Of a stretch of DNA of 46,845 nucleotides, positions 19,048 to 28,350 are shown in pieces (within the stretch, counting starts at the first letter, position 1; the number at the start of each line of letters is the position of its first letter). Source of the DNA: Candidatus Nitrosopumilus sp. (GTDB lineage Archaea; Thermoproteota; Nitrososphaeria; Nitrososphaerales; Nitrosopumilaceae); the NCBI GenBank assembly GCA_018263505.1, contig JAANXA010000031.1, positions 1 to 46,845 on the forward strand. The letters are read 5' to 3'. The notes under the pieces were generated by a model. It did no database searches and was not told the DNA's origin. It saw only the letters and a program-made list of their open reading frames with translations. The position numbers were made by a program, and so were the translations under genes.

Positions 19048-20163
19048 ATGAATGAAAAATCATATGTTGTAGTTTTTCCAACAATATTTTCAAAAAATAA
19101 AATAATCAAACTTATTCAAAATATTAAAAAAATTCTTAAAATAAAAAATCAGCAATTTAAATCTGTTAAACGTGATGGTGATATAATTTTGGTAGATGCA
19201 AATGATCCAGTATTTGCATCTACTGCAATTAATTTATTATTTGGAATTGAGAAAATAGTGATTGCAAAACAGATACAAAATAAATTTGAAGAAATTGTTT
19301 CTGAAATCACATCAATTAGCGGTAATTTGTTGTTAAAAGGTGAAAAATTTTTAGTTAGAGTCGAAGGAAGTTCAAAAGGATTTTTAGTGAAGGATGTAGA
19401 AATTGCTGCAACATCAAACATAATAGAAAAAAAATCGAAATTAGGAGCTTATCCAGGAACAGATGAAAACTATAATAAATTATTATACACTTATTTGACA
19501 AAAAATAATGCATACATTTCAATATTTTCAGATAAAGGAAATGGTGGAATTCCATATCAAATACAAAAAGAAAAAACAATTTGTGCAATTTATGATGAAT
19601 TGTCTGCTGTTTCATGTTTTGAAACAATTAAACAAGGATATGATGTAAGAATCATTATTTGTTATAGACAAAAATCTGAATTGATGAATCTAGCAAAAAT
19701 TATCAATCAAATTATACCTAGATTAGTTCAAGATAAAATTGAATTAGAATTTTTTTGGTTAAAAATTAAATCGAGTGGTAGAAAAAATTATTTAATTTAT
19801 GTAAATTCAATTTTAGAAATAATGTTAAATGAATCAAATAATAAAATATCATTACCGCTATCTCCAATGATATTTTCTTCAAAATTTGTTGATTATGTAT
19901 TAAAAAAAGTATTTGAAAAAAATAAAATTCCAATTTTACCACTTGCAGGAATTGATACTAAATTATTTTATGATGCAAAAGAAATAGGATTGGAAAAATG
20001 TATAAAAAAATTAGAAAAAACCATTACTTCTAGTTCTTATGAAATTACTTCCTTTTCAAAAAAAGAAGTAATGATGAGCATTAAATCAAAAAGAAATATT
20101 TCAATTAAAGTTGGACCAAATAATGTTCATGATATTTTAGATTCTTTAGAAGCAAATCATTGA
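19048..20163 (+). CDS. ThiI-like protein: THUMP domain plus degenerate PP-loop domain
   Basis: N-terminal region resembling ThiI NFLD/THUMP (FKSVKRDGDIILVDAND..GEKFLVRVEGSSKGFLVKDVEIAATSNII..KLGAYPGTDENYNKLLYTYLTKNNAYISI); expected SGGIDS loop reads ICAIYDELSAVSCFETIKQGYDVRIIICY. ORF track start 18991; ATG at 19048 more likely. Confidence 0.65.
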   Translation: MNEKSYVVVFPTIFSKNKIIKLIQNIKKILKIKNQQFKSVKRDGDIILVDANDPVFASTAINLLFGIEKIVIAKQIQNKFEEIVSEITSISGNLLLKGEKFLVRVEGSSKGFLVKDVEIAATSNIIEKKSKLGAYPGTDENYNKLLYTYLTKNNAYISIFSDKGNGGIPYQIQKEKTICAIYDELSAVSCFETIKQGYDVRIIICYRQKSELMNLAKIINQIIPRLVQDKIELEFFWLKIKSSGRKNYLIYVNSILEIMLNESNNKISLPLSPMIFSSKFVDYVLKKVFEKNKIPILPLAGIDTKLFYDAKEIGLEKCIKKLEKTITSSSYEITSFSKKEVMMSIKSKRNISIKVGPNNVHDILDSLEANH

Positions 20164-20194
20164 AAATTTAAACAGGCATTACTGGTTTCTAATT

Positions 20195-21430
20195 GTGCTC
20201 AAAATAGGGGAATTTATCTATCCATGGGGAAGCGGTCATTATTCTCGAATGATGAGACTAAATGATGCATTAACAAATCAAATCAATGATAAATTAGATA
20301 TACATTTTTCAAGTAAGGATCATGTTTTTGAAAAATTATTAAAGAAATTTCCAAAAGAAGAAGAAAAAATTCATGAAATTTTAATGCCTACTCCAATTGA
20401 TGGAAAATTTGGTCCTAGTGTTTCAAAATCATTAATGAATATTCTATTACCGATTGAAAGCAATCCTCCACTGATTAGACAAATAATAAATTATTTGAGA
20501 GAAGAGAGGAAATTATACAATAAAGAAAAATTTGATTTGGTGATAAATGATGGGGATATGGGTTCAAATATTTTAGCAAACAATAGAAATATTCCAAGTT
20601 TATTTGTGACAAATCAATTTAGACCAAAATTATATAATTCAAGATCATATCTTTATCCATCATTAATTTTTATTGCAAAGCAGATCAATAAAGCTTCAAA
20701 AATTCTTGTTGCAGATTCTCCTCCACCATATACAATGTGTGAATACAATCTAAATTTCATTAAAGAATCTGAAGGAAAAGTTGTTTATGTTGGACATTTT
20801 ACAAATAATAATTTAATCACTAATAAAGATGAAACAGTTCTAGAAAAATTAGTAAAAAATAATGAATTTGGTTATTGGATGAGAACAGGAAACAAATCAA
20901 CTAATGATGGAACTGGACAACGATATGAAGAAGTTTTTCATCAAAATGAAATGAATAATGAAAAAAGAATTATTTCACATGCAAGAAATGAATCAGGTAT
21001 CGATTCTGTTACAGGGAAAGATGGGAAAAAATATTCAATTTTAGATGCTTTTGAGAAAAAAATTGATTGGATACAAATAGATATTGGATTTCTATCAGAA
21101 CAGGAAAAAAATTCAATTTTAGATTTATGTAAATATGCAGTTGTAAATGGTTCTCATACAGTAATGGGTGAAATAATGGGTGGAAAATCAAAACCAATTA
21201 TTGGAATACCAATTTATGATGAACACACAAACAATATCAAATGGGCTGAAGAAAAGAAATTAGGAATTTTAGTTACAAAAACAAAACAGGTAATACATGC
21301 AATTTCAAATATTAAAGAAAATTATGATGAATTCGAAGATAATCTAAAAGATTTTTCGAAGAATTTTGTCCCTATAGGTGCAGAAAATTCAGCAAAAATT
21401 GCAGCTGAAATGTTAGAAGAAAAGAGATAA
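20195..21430 (+). CDS. Glycosyltransferase-like protein (MurG/GT28-like fold)
   Basis: 411 aa; GSGHYSRMMRLNDAL N-terminal GxGH motif, LVINDGDMGSNILANNRNIPSLFVTNQFRP, C-terminal VVNGSHTVMGEIMGGKSKPIIGIPIYDEHTNNIKWAEEKKLGILV resembling a GT donor-binding region. Confidence 0.65.
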   Translation: MLKIGEFIYPWGSGHYSRMMRLNDALTNQINDKLDIHFSSKDHVFEKLLKKFPKEEEKIHEILMPTPIDGKFGPSVSKSLMNILLPIESNPPLIRQIINYLREERKLYNKEKFDLVINDGDMGSNILANNRNIPSLFVTNQFRPKLYNSRSYLYPSLIFIAKQINKASKILVADSPPPYTMCEYNLNFIKESEGKVVYVGHFTNNNLITNKDETVLEKLVKNNEFGYWMRTGNKSTNDGTGQRYEEVFHQNEMNNEKRIISHARNESGIDSVTGKDGKKYSILDAFEKKIDWIQIDIGFLSEQEKNSILDLCKYAVVNGSHTVMGEIMGGKSKPIIGIPIYDEHTNNIKWAEEKKLGILVTKTKQVIHAISNIKENYDEFEDNLKDFSKNFVPIGAENSAKIAAEMLEEKR

Positions 21431-21454
21431 AACATTATTCTAATAATTTTGCTC

Positions 21455-21522
21455 ATCTGGCACGCGGGATTTCGATGGGCGAACGGACCGAAAGGGATGA
21501 TGAAAAAATCCGCGTGTCAGAT
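21455..21522. ncRNA. Candidate structured RNA: long imperfect inverted repeat in intergenic region (strand unresolved; structure described for +)
   Basis: ATCTGGCACGCGG(G)ATTT pairs with AAATCCGCGTGTCAGAT (~17 bp, one bulged G, one G-U), enclosing a purine-rich loop with a CC-GAAA-GG mini-hairpin; local GC content well above surroundings. Confidence 0.55.
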
Positions 21523-21581
21523 AAAATCGATCAATAAAGAATGTGGGAACGCTTTTATGGAAAAAATTAAGTTGAATCTTA

Positions 21582-21893
21582 GTGCCTAATTGTCCTGAAT
21601 GTACAGCAAGAGAGAAAAAGAAAATTCAAGTAAAGTATGAGGAAGAAACACCTGAGGAAGAAAGAGGTAGAGAAGATTTATTCAAATTATTTGATGAGAT
21701 TGATATTCCAATGAAAATGGATGAAAAAAATAGACGACATTTTATTTGTAAACGATGTGGGTTATACGCTACAAGAGAAGAAATTTCAGATATAAGATTC
21801 AAATTAAATCAAAAAGAAAGAACACGTGATGATAAACACGATGATTATCTTGAATGGTGGTCAAAAAGTAAAAAAGAAAAAGTAGAAAATTAG
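21582..21893 (+). CDS. Small zinc-ribbon protein of unknown function
   Basis: 103 aa, GTG start; CPEC ... CKRC cysteine pairs, acidic/basic linker. Confidence 0.65.
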   Translation: MPNCPECTAREKKKIQVKYEEETPEEERGREDLFKLFDEIDIPMKMDEKNRRHFICKRCGLYATREEISDIRFKLNQKERTRDDKHDDYLEWWSKSKKEKVEN

Positions 21894-21905
21894 AATAGAT
21901 TTACA

Positions 21906-22304
21906 ATGGTAAAAAAGAAAGATGAAATTCCAGAATGGGTTACTGATGAAATTCAGAATGCAAAATTCAAGAAACCCGTAGAAATAAAGAAGACAGGATA
22001 TATTCTAGAATTTTATTATGATGATAATAAAATAGATGTTCAATTGTATGACGGACTTGAAGATGGACGACATATTGTAACAATGGATGTAATTAAAGAC
22101 ATCAAAATTGAAGATTTGTTAAAAGGTGAAGTGTATGAATTTGTTTTTGAACAACATAAAGCCCCATTAAGTAAAAAAGTATCAGAATTTTTAGAAAAAG
22201 AAAAAGAAATTGTGATGAATGCAATTTATCAATTTGAGTTAAAATCTTTAGAATTAATGGATGTGGGTTCTAATGATACTACAGATGACGATGTTGAAGA
22301 ATAA
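21906..22304 (+). CDS. Conserved hypothetical protein
   Basis: 132 aa ORF 12 bp downstream of and co-directional with 21582..21893; typical codon usage, no recognised domain. Confidence 0.6.
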   Translation: MVKKKDEIPEWVTDEIQNAKFKKPVEIKKTGYILEFYYDDNKIDVQLYDGLEDGRHIVTMDVIKDIKIEDLLKGEVYEFVFEQHKAPLSKKVSEFLEKEKEIVMNAIYQFELKSLELMDVGSNDTTDDDVEE

Positions 22305-23105
22305 TTAATGTGAATTTTTAGAATCAGATAAATTTTTGAATAATTTTCCCATAATTGGATTAATAAAATAAGGGAATGTATTTTTCAACCAAATTACACC
22401 ACGTAAAAAAGAAGGAACGATAATTTCTAATCTTGGAGAATTTGAAGCTTGCAAAATCGATTTTGCTACAGTTTTAGAACTTAATGAAAATGTAAAATTT
22501 GATGACATTTTATCAAAAGATGAATGATCAAAAAAATTGGTTTTAACCATGATTGGACTTACAACCGTAATATCGACTCCAGAATTTTTTAATTCATGTT
22601 TTAATCCTTCTGAAAATCCTAACATGGCAAATTTTGAACCACAGTATGATGTAATTCCAGGTAAACCAAAACTAGCTGCAACAGATGCAACATTAACAAT
22701 ATGTCCAGATTTTTTCTTCAACATATGTGGAAGGAAATTTTTGATACAGTAAATCATTCCAAAATAATTGGTTTTCATTTGTGATTCAATTTCATCAATA
22801 GAAAGTTCAAATACAGAACCATAAATCGCAAAACCTGCATTATTTATTAAGATGTCAATAGTACCAAATTTTTCTAAAACAATTTTTGACATGTTTTTTA
22901 CTTGAACTTTGTCAGAAACGTCACATTGGCATACAAGAATCGTAATATTGAATTTTTCTAATTCATTTGCAATTAATTCAAGTTTATTTTTTCTTCTTGC
23001 AACTAAAATTAGATTAGCCCCCCTTTTTGCAAATTCAATTGCAGTCTGTTTTCCAATTCCTGATGATGCACCTGTAATTAAAATAACTTTATTTTTAAAA
23101 TTCAT
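22305..23105 (-). CDS. Short-chain dehydrogenase/reductase (SDR)
   Basis: 266 aa; VILITGASSGIGKQTAIEFAKRGANLILVARR, INNAGFAIYG, SYCGSKFAMLGFSEGLKHEL. Confidence 0.92.
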   Translation of the reverse strand: MNFKNKVILITGASSGIGKQTAIEFAKRGANLILVARRKNKLELIANELEKFNITILVCQCDVSDKVQVKNMSKIVLEKFGTIDILINNAGFAIYGSVFELSIDEIESQMKTNYFGMIYCIKNFLPHMLKKKSGHIVNVASVAASFGLPGITSYCGSKFAMLGFSEGLKHELKNSGVDITVVSPIMVKTNFFDHSSFDKMSSNFTFSLSSKTVAKSILQASNSPRLEIIVPSFLRGVIWLKNTFPYFINPIMGKLFKNLSDSKNSH

Positions 23106-23139
23106 GAATTGAAAAAAATATTCAAAAATAAAGTGGTTT

Positions 23140-24156
23140 CTATGTTGCTTGTGGTTTTGATATTTTACTCAAGGCTAATTTTACTAAAAGTAACCATGTA
23201 ACTACAATTGGAACATAATATGTTGCAATTCTCCATCCAATTACAGCATCCCATGCAACTATATCTTTTGAGATTGAAAAGTCAAATGGATTTAAATTAT
23301 TAAGATATGCAACAATTCCAAATTCTGCTAGTCCAGAACCTCCTATTGTTATAGGTAAATTTCCAATTGCGTTTGCACCCATTACTGCCATTATTGAATC
23401 AAATATGTTAATTATGTAACTAGTTCCCATTGCAATAATCATAAAAGATATTCCATAAAATATCCAAGATACAAGTGAAAGCAAAAATGAAATTGTAAAT
23501 ATTTTTTTAGTTTCAGGGGTTTGAATGTTCTCTCTAATCATTGTACATGTTTCTTCCATCCAAGAATTCGTTTGATTGATAATTTTAGTTCCTTTTTCTT
23601 TTCCTAATTTTTTTACAAGAGTTTCTAAAATATTTGGAACTTGAAATGTATGTTTAGAAGACAAGAAAAACATAACCATCCATAAAGATGTTATAGAAAT
23701 ACTCGTAGCTAGAATAACTATTCCTACAACAAATGCTCCATTCAATAATGCAATAATTCCTGCTAACATAGATAACAAACCTGCTGCAAGTACCTCAGTT
23801 ACAATATCAACAAGTGCAATCCATGTAGCTTTAGAGAGTTCTATTCCTTTTTTCTTTAAATAATAAATTACAACAAATTCTGCTCCAATAAACATTGGAG
23901 TTGTAAATTTAATAAATTCACTACCTACTCTAACGCCTACTAATTTAAAAAATGAGTCAGGATTACCTAGATATTTTTTTGTTATATATGCAAATTTGAC
24001 TCCTTGTAAACCTAGTTTAATCATCATTGCACATATTGCTCCAACAAATGGAAATAATCCAATTGCCAAGATATCATCAATTTTAATATCAAATTGAATT
24101 GCAATAATCAAAATTGGAATTATGGTAACAGGTATTGCAACCAATCTCCAATTCAT
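23140..24156 (-). CDS. UPF0104/LPG-synthase TM-like (AglD-type) multi-TM membrane protein
   Basis: 338 aa, about 8 TM; FKLVGVRVGSEFIKFTTPMFIGAEFVVIYYLKKKGIELSKATWIALVDIVTEV, GANAIGNLPITIGGSGLAEFGIVAYL. Confidence 0.75.
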   Translation of the reverse strand: MNWRLVAIPVTIIPILIIAIQFDIKIDDILAIGLFPFVGAICAMMIKLGLQGVKFAYITKKYLGNPDSFFKLVGVRVGSEFIKFTTPMFIGAEFVVIYYLKKKGIELSKATWIALVDIVTEVLAAGLLSMLAGIIALLNGAFVVGIVILATSISITSLWMVMFFLSSKHTFQVPNILETLVKKLGKEKGTKIINQTNSWMEETCTMIRENIQTPETKKIFTISFLLSLVSWIFYGISFMIIAMGTSYIINIFDSIMAVMGANAIGNLPITIGGSGLAEFGIVAYLNNLNPFDFSISKDIVAWDAVIGWRIATYYVPIVVTWLLLVKLALSKISKPQAT

Positions 24157-24307
24157 AAAATAATTTTTTTGAATTCAAATATGAAAGTTAAGTAAATAAT
24201 TTTTCCATTGATAAGACAGTTCAAAAAATCAGGCGTGAAAATTGATTTAATTGTTAATTATTTATTTTGAAATAGTTTGAAATACAAGCAAATAATCAAT
24301 CATAGAG

Positions 24308-25066
24308 TTGAAAACAATTTTTGTTTCGGGAACAGCAGGTTCAGGAAAATCACTTCTTTCATCAAAACTATATGAATATTATACAAAAAATGGTGCATTT
24401 GCAGCTGTCTTAAATTTAGATCCTGGTGTAGAAAAAATTCCATATACTTGTGATATTGATGTAAGAGATCATGTTGATTATGTTTCTATAATGCAGCAAT
24501 ATGAATTGGGTCCTAATGGGGCATTAGTAATGGCAAATGATTTGATTGCATCAAAAATAGATGATATTCAAAATGAGGTGAATTCAGTTAATCCTGACTA
24601 TCTAATTGTAGATACACCTGGTCAAATTGAATTATTTGCATATCGTTCTAGTGGACGTTTTATTGTAGAAAATATTTCATCTGAAAATAAATCAAGTATT
24701 TTTCTATTTGATGGATCATTAATTACATCACCAGTAAATTTTGTTTCAATTGCACTTTTAGCTACATCAATCAGATTACGTTTGAACTTACCAACAATTA
24801 ATGTATTAACTAAAACAGACATAATTAAAGAAAAACTAAAAGAAATATTACAATGGACAACTAACTTGAATACTTTAGAAAATGCTATTGCAAATGAAAC
24901 TGATGGAGATACTTATACACTAACCACAAATATTTTACGAGGATTAAATCTAAGTGGATTTGCACAAGGATTAATTCCAGTTTCAAATGTGACTGGTGAT
25001 GGTTACATTACTTTAGAGGGAGCATTAAGCAGAATTCTTAATTTAGGTGAAGAGGTAGAGGATTAA
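24308..25066 (+). CDS. GPN-loop GTPase
   Basis: 252 aa; FVSGTAGSGKSLLSSKL P-loop, NLDPGVEKIPYTCDIDVRD, ELGPNGALV (GPN motif), VDTPGQIELFAYR, VLTKTDI. Confidence 0.93.
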   Translation: MKTIFVSGTAGSGKSLLSSKLYEYYTKNGAFAAVLNLDPGVEKIPYTCDIDVRDHVDYVSIMQQYELGPNGALVMANDLIASKIDDIQNEVNSVNPDYLIVDTPGQIELFAYRSSGRFIVENISSENKSSIFLFDGSLITSPVNFVSIALLATSIRLRLNLPTINVLTKTDIIKEKLKEILQWTTNLNTLENAIANETDGDTYTLTTNILRGLNLSGFAQGLIPVSNVTGDGYITLEGALSRILNLGEEVED

Positions 25067-25998
25067 TGGTATCAAGCATTACTGTTAAGGCTCCATCATC
25101 AACTGCAAATTTAGGCCCTGGATTTGATGTATTTGGATTAGCAATAGATGCATTTTTTGATGAAATTACACTTACTAAAACAAAAAATGGAATCACAATA
25201 ATTACAGATGGAGATGTTCCTACAAATCCAGAAAATAATACAGCAGGTTTAGTTGTAAAAAATATGAAGAAAAAATTTAAGATTAATCACGGTATTGAAA
25301 TAAAAATGAAAAAGGGTATTCCTGCAGGATTTGGAATGGGTAGTAGTGCAGGTTCTGCGGCGGCGGCTGCAGTTGCATTTAACAAATTATTTAAACTAAA
25401 ATTAGATGGGAATTCTTTGGTAGAATTTGCAGGTAGTGGAGAAAAAGCAAGTGCTGGAACAATTCACTATGATAATGTTGCAGCTTCTGTTTTAGGAGGA
25501 TTTGTAATTGTTAAAACTGAGCCATTGGATGTGATTAGAATAAAACCTCCAACTAATTTGAGAATGTGTATTGCAGTACCAAAAATTACGGTTCCAAAAA
25601 AGAAAACTAAAGTTTCAAGAGGAGTAATTCCAAAAAAAGTAAATCTTAATGATAGTATTTTGAATTTATCAAATGCTGCAACAATTGTAGCAGGATTTAT
25701 GAAAAAAGATTCAGAATTAATTGGAAAATCAATAAAAGATTCCATTGTAGAACCTGCACGACAACATATGATTCCAGGATTTTTGAAAGTTAAATCAAAT
25801 GCTCTTAAAGCAGGAGCATTAGGAGTAACAATTAGTGGGGCAGGGCCTTCAGTAATAGCATTTTCAAAAAAATCTTCAGATTTAAACAAAATTAGTTTAG
25901 CAATGACTAAAGGGTTTGCATCTGCAAATACAAAATGTCAAACTATAATATGTAAACCAAGTAATGGGGCAATTAATAAAATAAAAAATTTTAGATGA
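25066..25998 (+). CDS. thrB: Homoserine kinase (GHMP family)
   Basis: 310 aa; VKAPSSTANLGPGFDVFGLAID, IPAGFGMGSSAGSAAAAAVAFN, VTISGAGPSVIAF. Confidence 0.92.
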   Translation: MVSSITVKAPSSTANLGPGFDVFGLAIDAFFDEITLTKTKNGITIITDGDVPTNPENNTAGLVVKNMKKKFKINHGIEIKMKKGIPAGFGMGSSAGSAAAAAVAFNKLFKLKLDGNSLVEFAGSGEKASAGTIHYDNVAASVLGGFVIVKTEPLDVIRIKPPTNLRMCIAVPKITVPKKKTKVSRGVIPKKVNLNDSILNLSNAATIVAGFMKKDSELIGKSIKDSIVEPARQHMIPGFLKVKSNALKAGALGVTISGAGPSVIAFSKKSSDLNKISLAMTKGFASANTKCQTIICKPSNGAINKIKNFR

Positions 25999-26004
25999 AT
26001 ATTT

Positions 26005-26676
26005 ATGAAAAAAGCAGTTATTGTTTTTAGTGGAGGAATAGATTCTGTTTGTGCAGCTTCATTTTTAAAATCAAAATATGATTTGTATGGAATTACATTT
26101 TCATATGGACAAAAAGCAGGTATGGAAATTGATGCTGCAAAATCTTTTTCAAAAAAATTAGGATTAAAACAACATAAAATTATTGATATTGGATTCATGA
26201 AAAATTTGTATGGGGATTCTAATGTTTTAACAAGTAAAAAAATGAAAATACCTAATAAATTTGAATATTCAATTGTAGTTCCAATTAGAAATGCAGTATT
26301 TCTATCAATAGCATCAGCATGGGCATATACACTTAATGCATCTCTTGTAGCATATGGTGCTCATACAGGAGATAAGCATTATCCAGATTGCAGACCAATA
26401 TTTGCAAAAAAATTAGAATCTGCATTTAATCAAGGGGAAATTGATGGAATAAATTCAAAATTACGTAAGAGTATTAAAATTTGGTCACCATATAGAGAAA
26501 AGTTATCAAAAAGTGATTTATTAAAATCAGGAATTAAGATTTTAGGAAATTCTATTTTTAAAACATGGAGTTGTTATTCAAATAAAAAATTTCATTGTGG
26601 AGTTTGTGAATCATGTAACAATAGAAAATTTGCATTTACAAATGCAGGAATTAAAGACAAAACAAAATATCTTTAA
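26005..26676 (+). CDS. queC: 7-cyano-7-deazaguanine (preQ0) synthase QueC
   Basis: 223 aa; VIVFSGGIDSVCAASFL intact PP-loop, YGITFSYGQKAGMEIDAAK, VPIRNAVFLSIASAWA, CYSNKKFHCGVCESCNNRKFAF zinc site. Confidence 0.94.
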   Translation: MKKAVIVFSGGIDSVCAASFLKSKYDLYGITFSYGQKAGMEIDAAKSFSKKLGLKQHKIIDIGFMKNLYGDSNVLTSKKMKIPNKFEYSIVVPIRNAVFLSIASAWAYTLNASLVAYGAHTGDKHYPDCRPIFAKKLESAFNQGEIDGINSKLRKSIKIWSPYREKLSKSDLLKSGIKILGNSIFKTWSCYSNKKFHCGVCESCNNRKFAFTNAGIKDKTKYL

Positions 26677-26682
26677 ATGAAT

Positions 26683-26943
26683 TTAGTAGCCATTACGAAG
26701 AAATTTCGTTAAAATTATTCGTCTTAGCCCTATATACCAAACAAGAAAGAAAATTCCCATATTACCTATGAAAAGATAATTTTGTACTTCAGGGATTAAT
26801 CCTTCAATAGAATCAGTAATTTCCCTAGAGATCAATAATGAAACTGCAATAACAATTACACATTCTATAGCATACCATGTCCAATGAGGCCAAGATTCTT
26901 TTGGAATGTGAATATTTGGATGTACTCCCATGTTAATTATCAA
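26683..26943 (-). CDS. Small membrane protein of unknown function
   Basis: 86 aa, about 2 TM segments (WTWYAIECVIVIAVSLLI, YLFIGNMGIFFLVWYIGL). Confidence 0.6.
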   Translation of the reverse strand: MIINMGVHPNIHIPKESWPHWTWYAIECVIVIAVSLLISREITDSIEGLIPEVQNYLFIGNMGIFFLVWYIGLRRIILTKFLRNGY

Positions 26944-26974
26944 AAATTTTGATTATTTAATTTTTCAGTATATT

Positions 26975-27532
26975 CTAGATAAAAGAATCTGATGTTCGTT
27001 TTCTAATTAGAGTCATTATACCTTGTTTTTCATCCTTATTTTCATAAATTCCTCTAAATGCTGATGATGATAGAGTTGCATCATTTCTAACACCACGCAT
27101 TTTCATGCATAAGTGTTCAGCATCTGCCAATACTACTACACCTTTTACTCCTTGAGAGAATAATTCATCTGCAATATTTTTTGTTAATCGTTCTTGAATT
27201 TGTAATCTTTTTGAATATTTTTCAACCAGTCTTACTAATTTTGATATTCCAAAAACTCTTCCATTTGGTGAGTAAGCAATGTGAATTTTTCCAAAAAATG
27301 GCAACATATGATGTTCACACATTGAATAAAATTGAATATCACGAGCAATTACTACATCAGAATCTTCTGAAAATTGAACTGCAAGTTCTGAATTTGAATC
27401 ATATCCATTAAAAATTTCTTTATACATATTTGCTATTCTTTCAGGAGTTTCTCGTAAGCCTTCACGGGTAGGATCTTCTCCTACTTCTATGATTAATTCT
27501 CTTACAAGTTTTTTGACACGATCTTCATTCAT
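26975..27532 (-). CDS. folE: GTP cyclohydrolase I
   Basis: 185 aa; GEDPTREGLRETPERIANMYKEIFNGY, SMCEHHMLPFFGKIHIAYSPNGRVFGISKLVRLVEKYSKRLQIQERLT, CMKMRGV. Confidence 0.95.
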   Translation of the reverse strand: MNEDRVKKLVRELIIEVGEDPTREGLRETPERIANMYKEIFNGYDSNSELAVQFSEDSDVVIARDIQFYSMCEHHMLPFFGKIHIAYSPNGRVFGISKLVRLVEKYSKRLQIQERLTKNIADELFSQGVKGVVVLADAEHLCMKMRGVRNDATLSSSAFRGIYENKDEKQGIMTLIRKRTSDSFI

Positions 27533-27595
27533 GTTATGTATTGACAGAATTTTTCTAGTATTTGAACCTAATCAGGTTTTTAGGCTGATATTAAT

Positions 27596-28309
27596 TTAAG
27601 GTGCACCTATGAATTTGTGTAGTTGGGGAACTACTTTGACATCTATGTAATGAGGATATACAATATCATATAATTCTAATAGAAGATCTAATGATGGTTC
27701 TGAAACACCATAACTTGGTTGAATGATAAATCCATCAATATTATTTTTAGATATTAAAGTGAAAATTTGGTTTGTAAGTTCTTGAAATTCATTTGGTTTT
27801 GTTTTGGAGCTAACTACAATTTTGATAAAAGTTGTTTTCTTTGATTTTACAGATGACTCAAGGCATTTCAGAGTATGATCAATAAATTTTTCATAGTGAT
27901 TAGAATCTACAAAATTTGAATCCTTTGTTTTAAATTCAATTTTAATAATATCAATAAATGGTAAAACGTGATTAAATCTATCAATATCAAAACATGATGA
28001 TTCAAGATATGTTGGAATTTTTTTCTCTTGAATATGTTTTGCAAGTAATGCAACTGCTTGATGTTGAATTAAAGGGTCTCCTCCTGTAAAATTTACTTTG
28101 TATGTTTGTTCTTTTAGATTAGAATCAATTAATTGATTTGCGTTTTCTATTGTATATTCTGTTCCAGAATCAAGTGGAAGTGATTCTTTAGTATCACAAT
28201 AAAAACAAGTAAACGGACATCCTGCTAACCTAACAAAAAGAGTTTTTGTTCCATAAAGAATTCCTTCTCCTTCAACTGATGTAAATATTTCAAATAATCT
28301 TACTTTCAA
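27596..28309 (-). CDS. queE: 7-carboxy-7-deazaguanine synthase (radical SAM) QueE
   Basis: 237 aa; EIFTSVEGEGILYGTKTLFVRLAGCPFTCFYCDTKESLPL (CxxxxxxC-type radical SAM region), VNFTGGDPLIQ. Confidence 0.9.
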   Translation of the reverse strand: MKVRLFEIFTSVEGEGILYGTKTLFVRLAGCPFTCFYCDTKESLPLDSGTEYTIENANQLIDSNLKEQTYKVNFTGGDPLIQHQAVALLAKHIQEKKIPTYLESSCFDIDRFNHVLPFIDIIKIEFKTKDSNFVDSNHYEKFIDHTLKCLESSVKSKKTTFIKIVVSSKTKPNEFQELTNQIFTLISKNNIDGFIIQPSYGVSEPSLDLLLELYDIVYPHYIDVKVVPQLHKFIGAP

Positions 28310-28350
28310 GTGATAACCTTAATTTTTTTCATTATTTATTCAATGAGTTT

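Noticed and set aside
21455-21522. Fluoride riboswitch, hammerhead ribozyme or box C/D sRNA interpretation of the GC-rich hairpin
   Set aside because: There is a GATGATGA string and a GAAA loop, but I could not place the full consensus of any of these classes (no CUGA D box in position, no fluoride-type pseudoknot arms). Kept only as a generic structured-RNA candidate.
26005-26676. QueC possibly being a tRNA thiolase or other PP-loop enzyme
   Set aside because: Intact SGGIDS plus the CGVCESCxxR zinc signature and neighbouring queE/folE fit QueC well.
27565-27589. preQ1-type H-pseudoknot riboswitch between queE and folE
   Set aside because: ATCAG/CTGAT and CCTA/TAGG could cross-pair topologically, but the connecting loops would be zero length, which is sterically implausible. 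Competing hairpins is the safer description.
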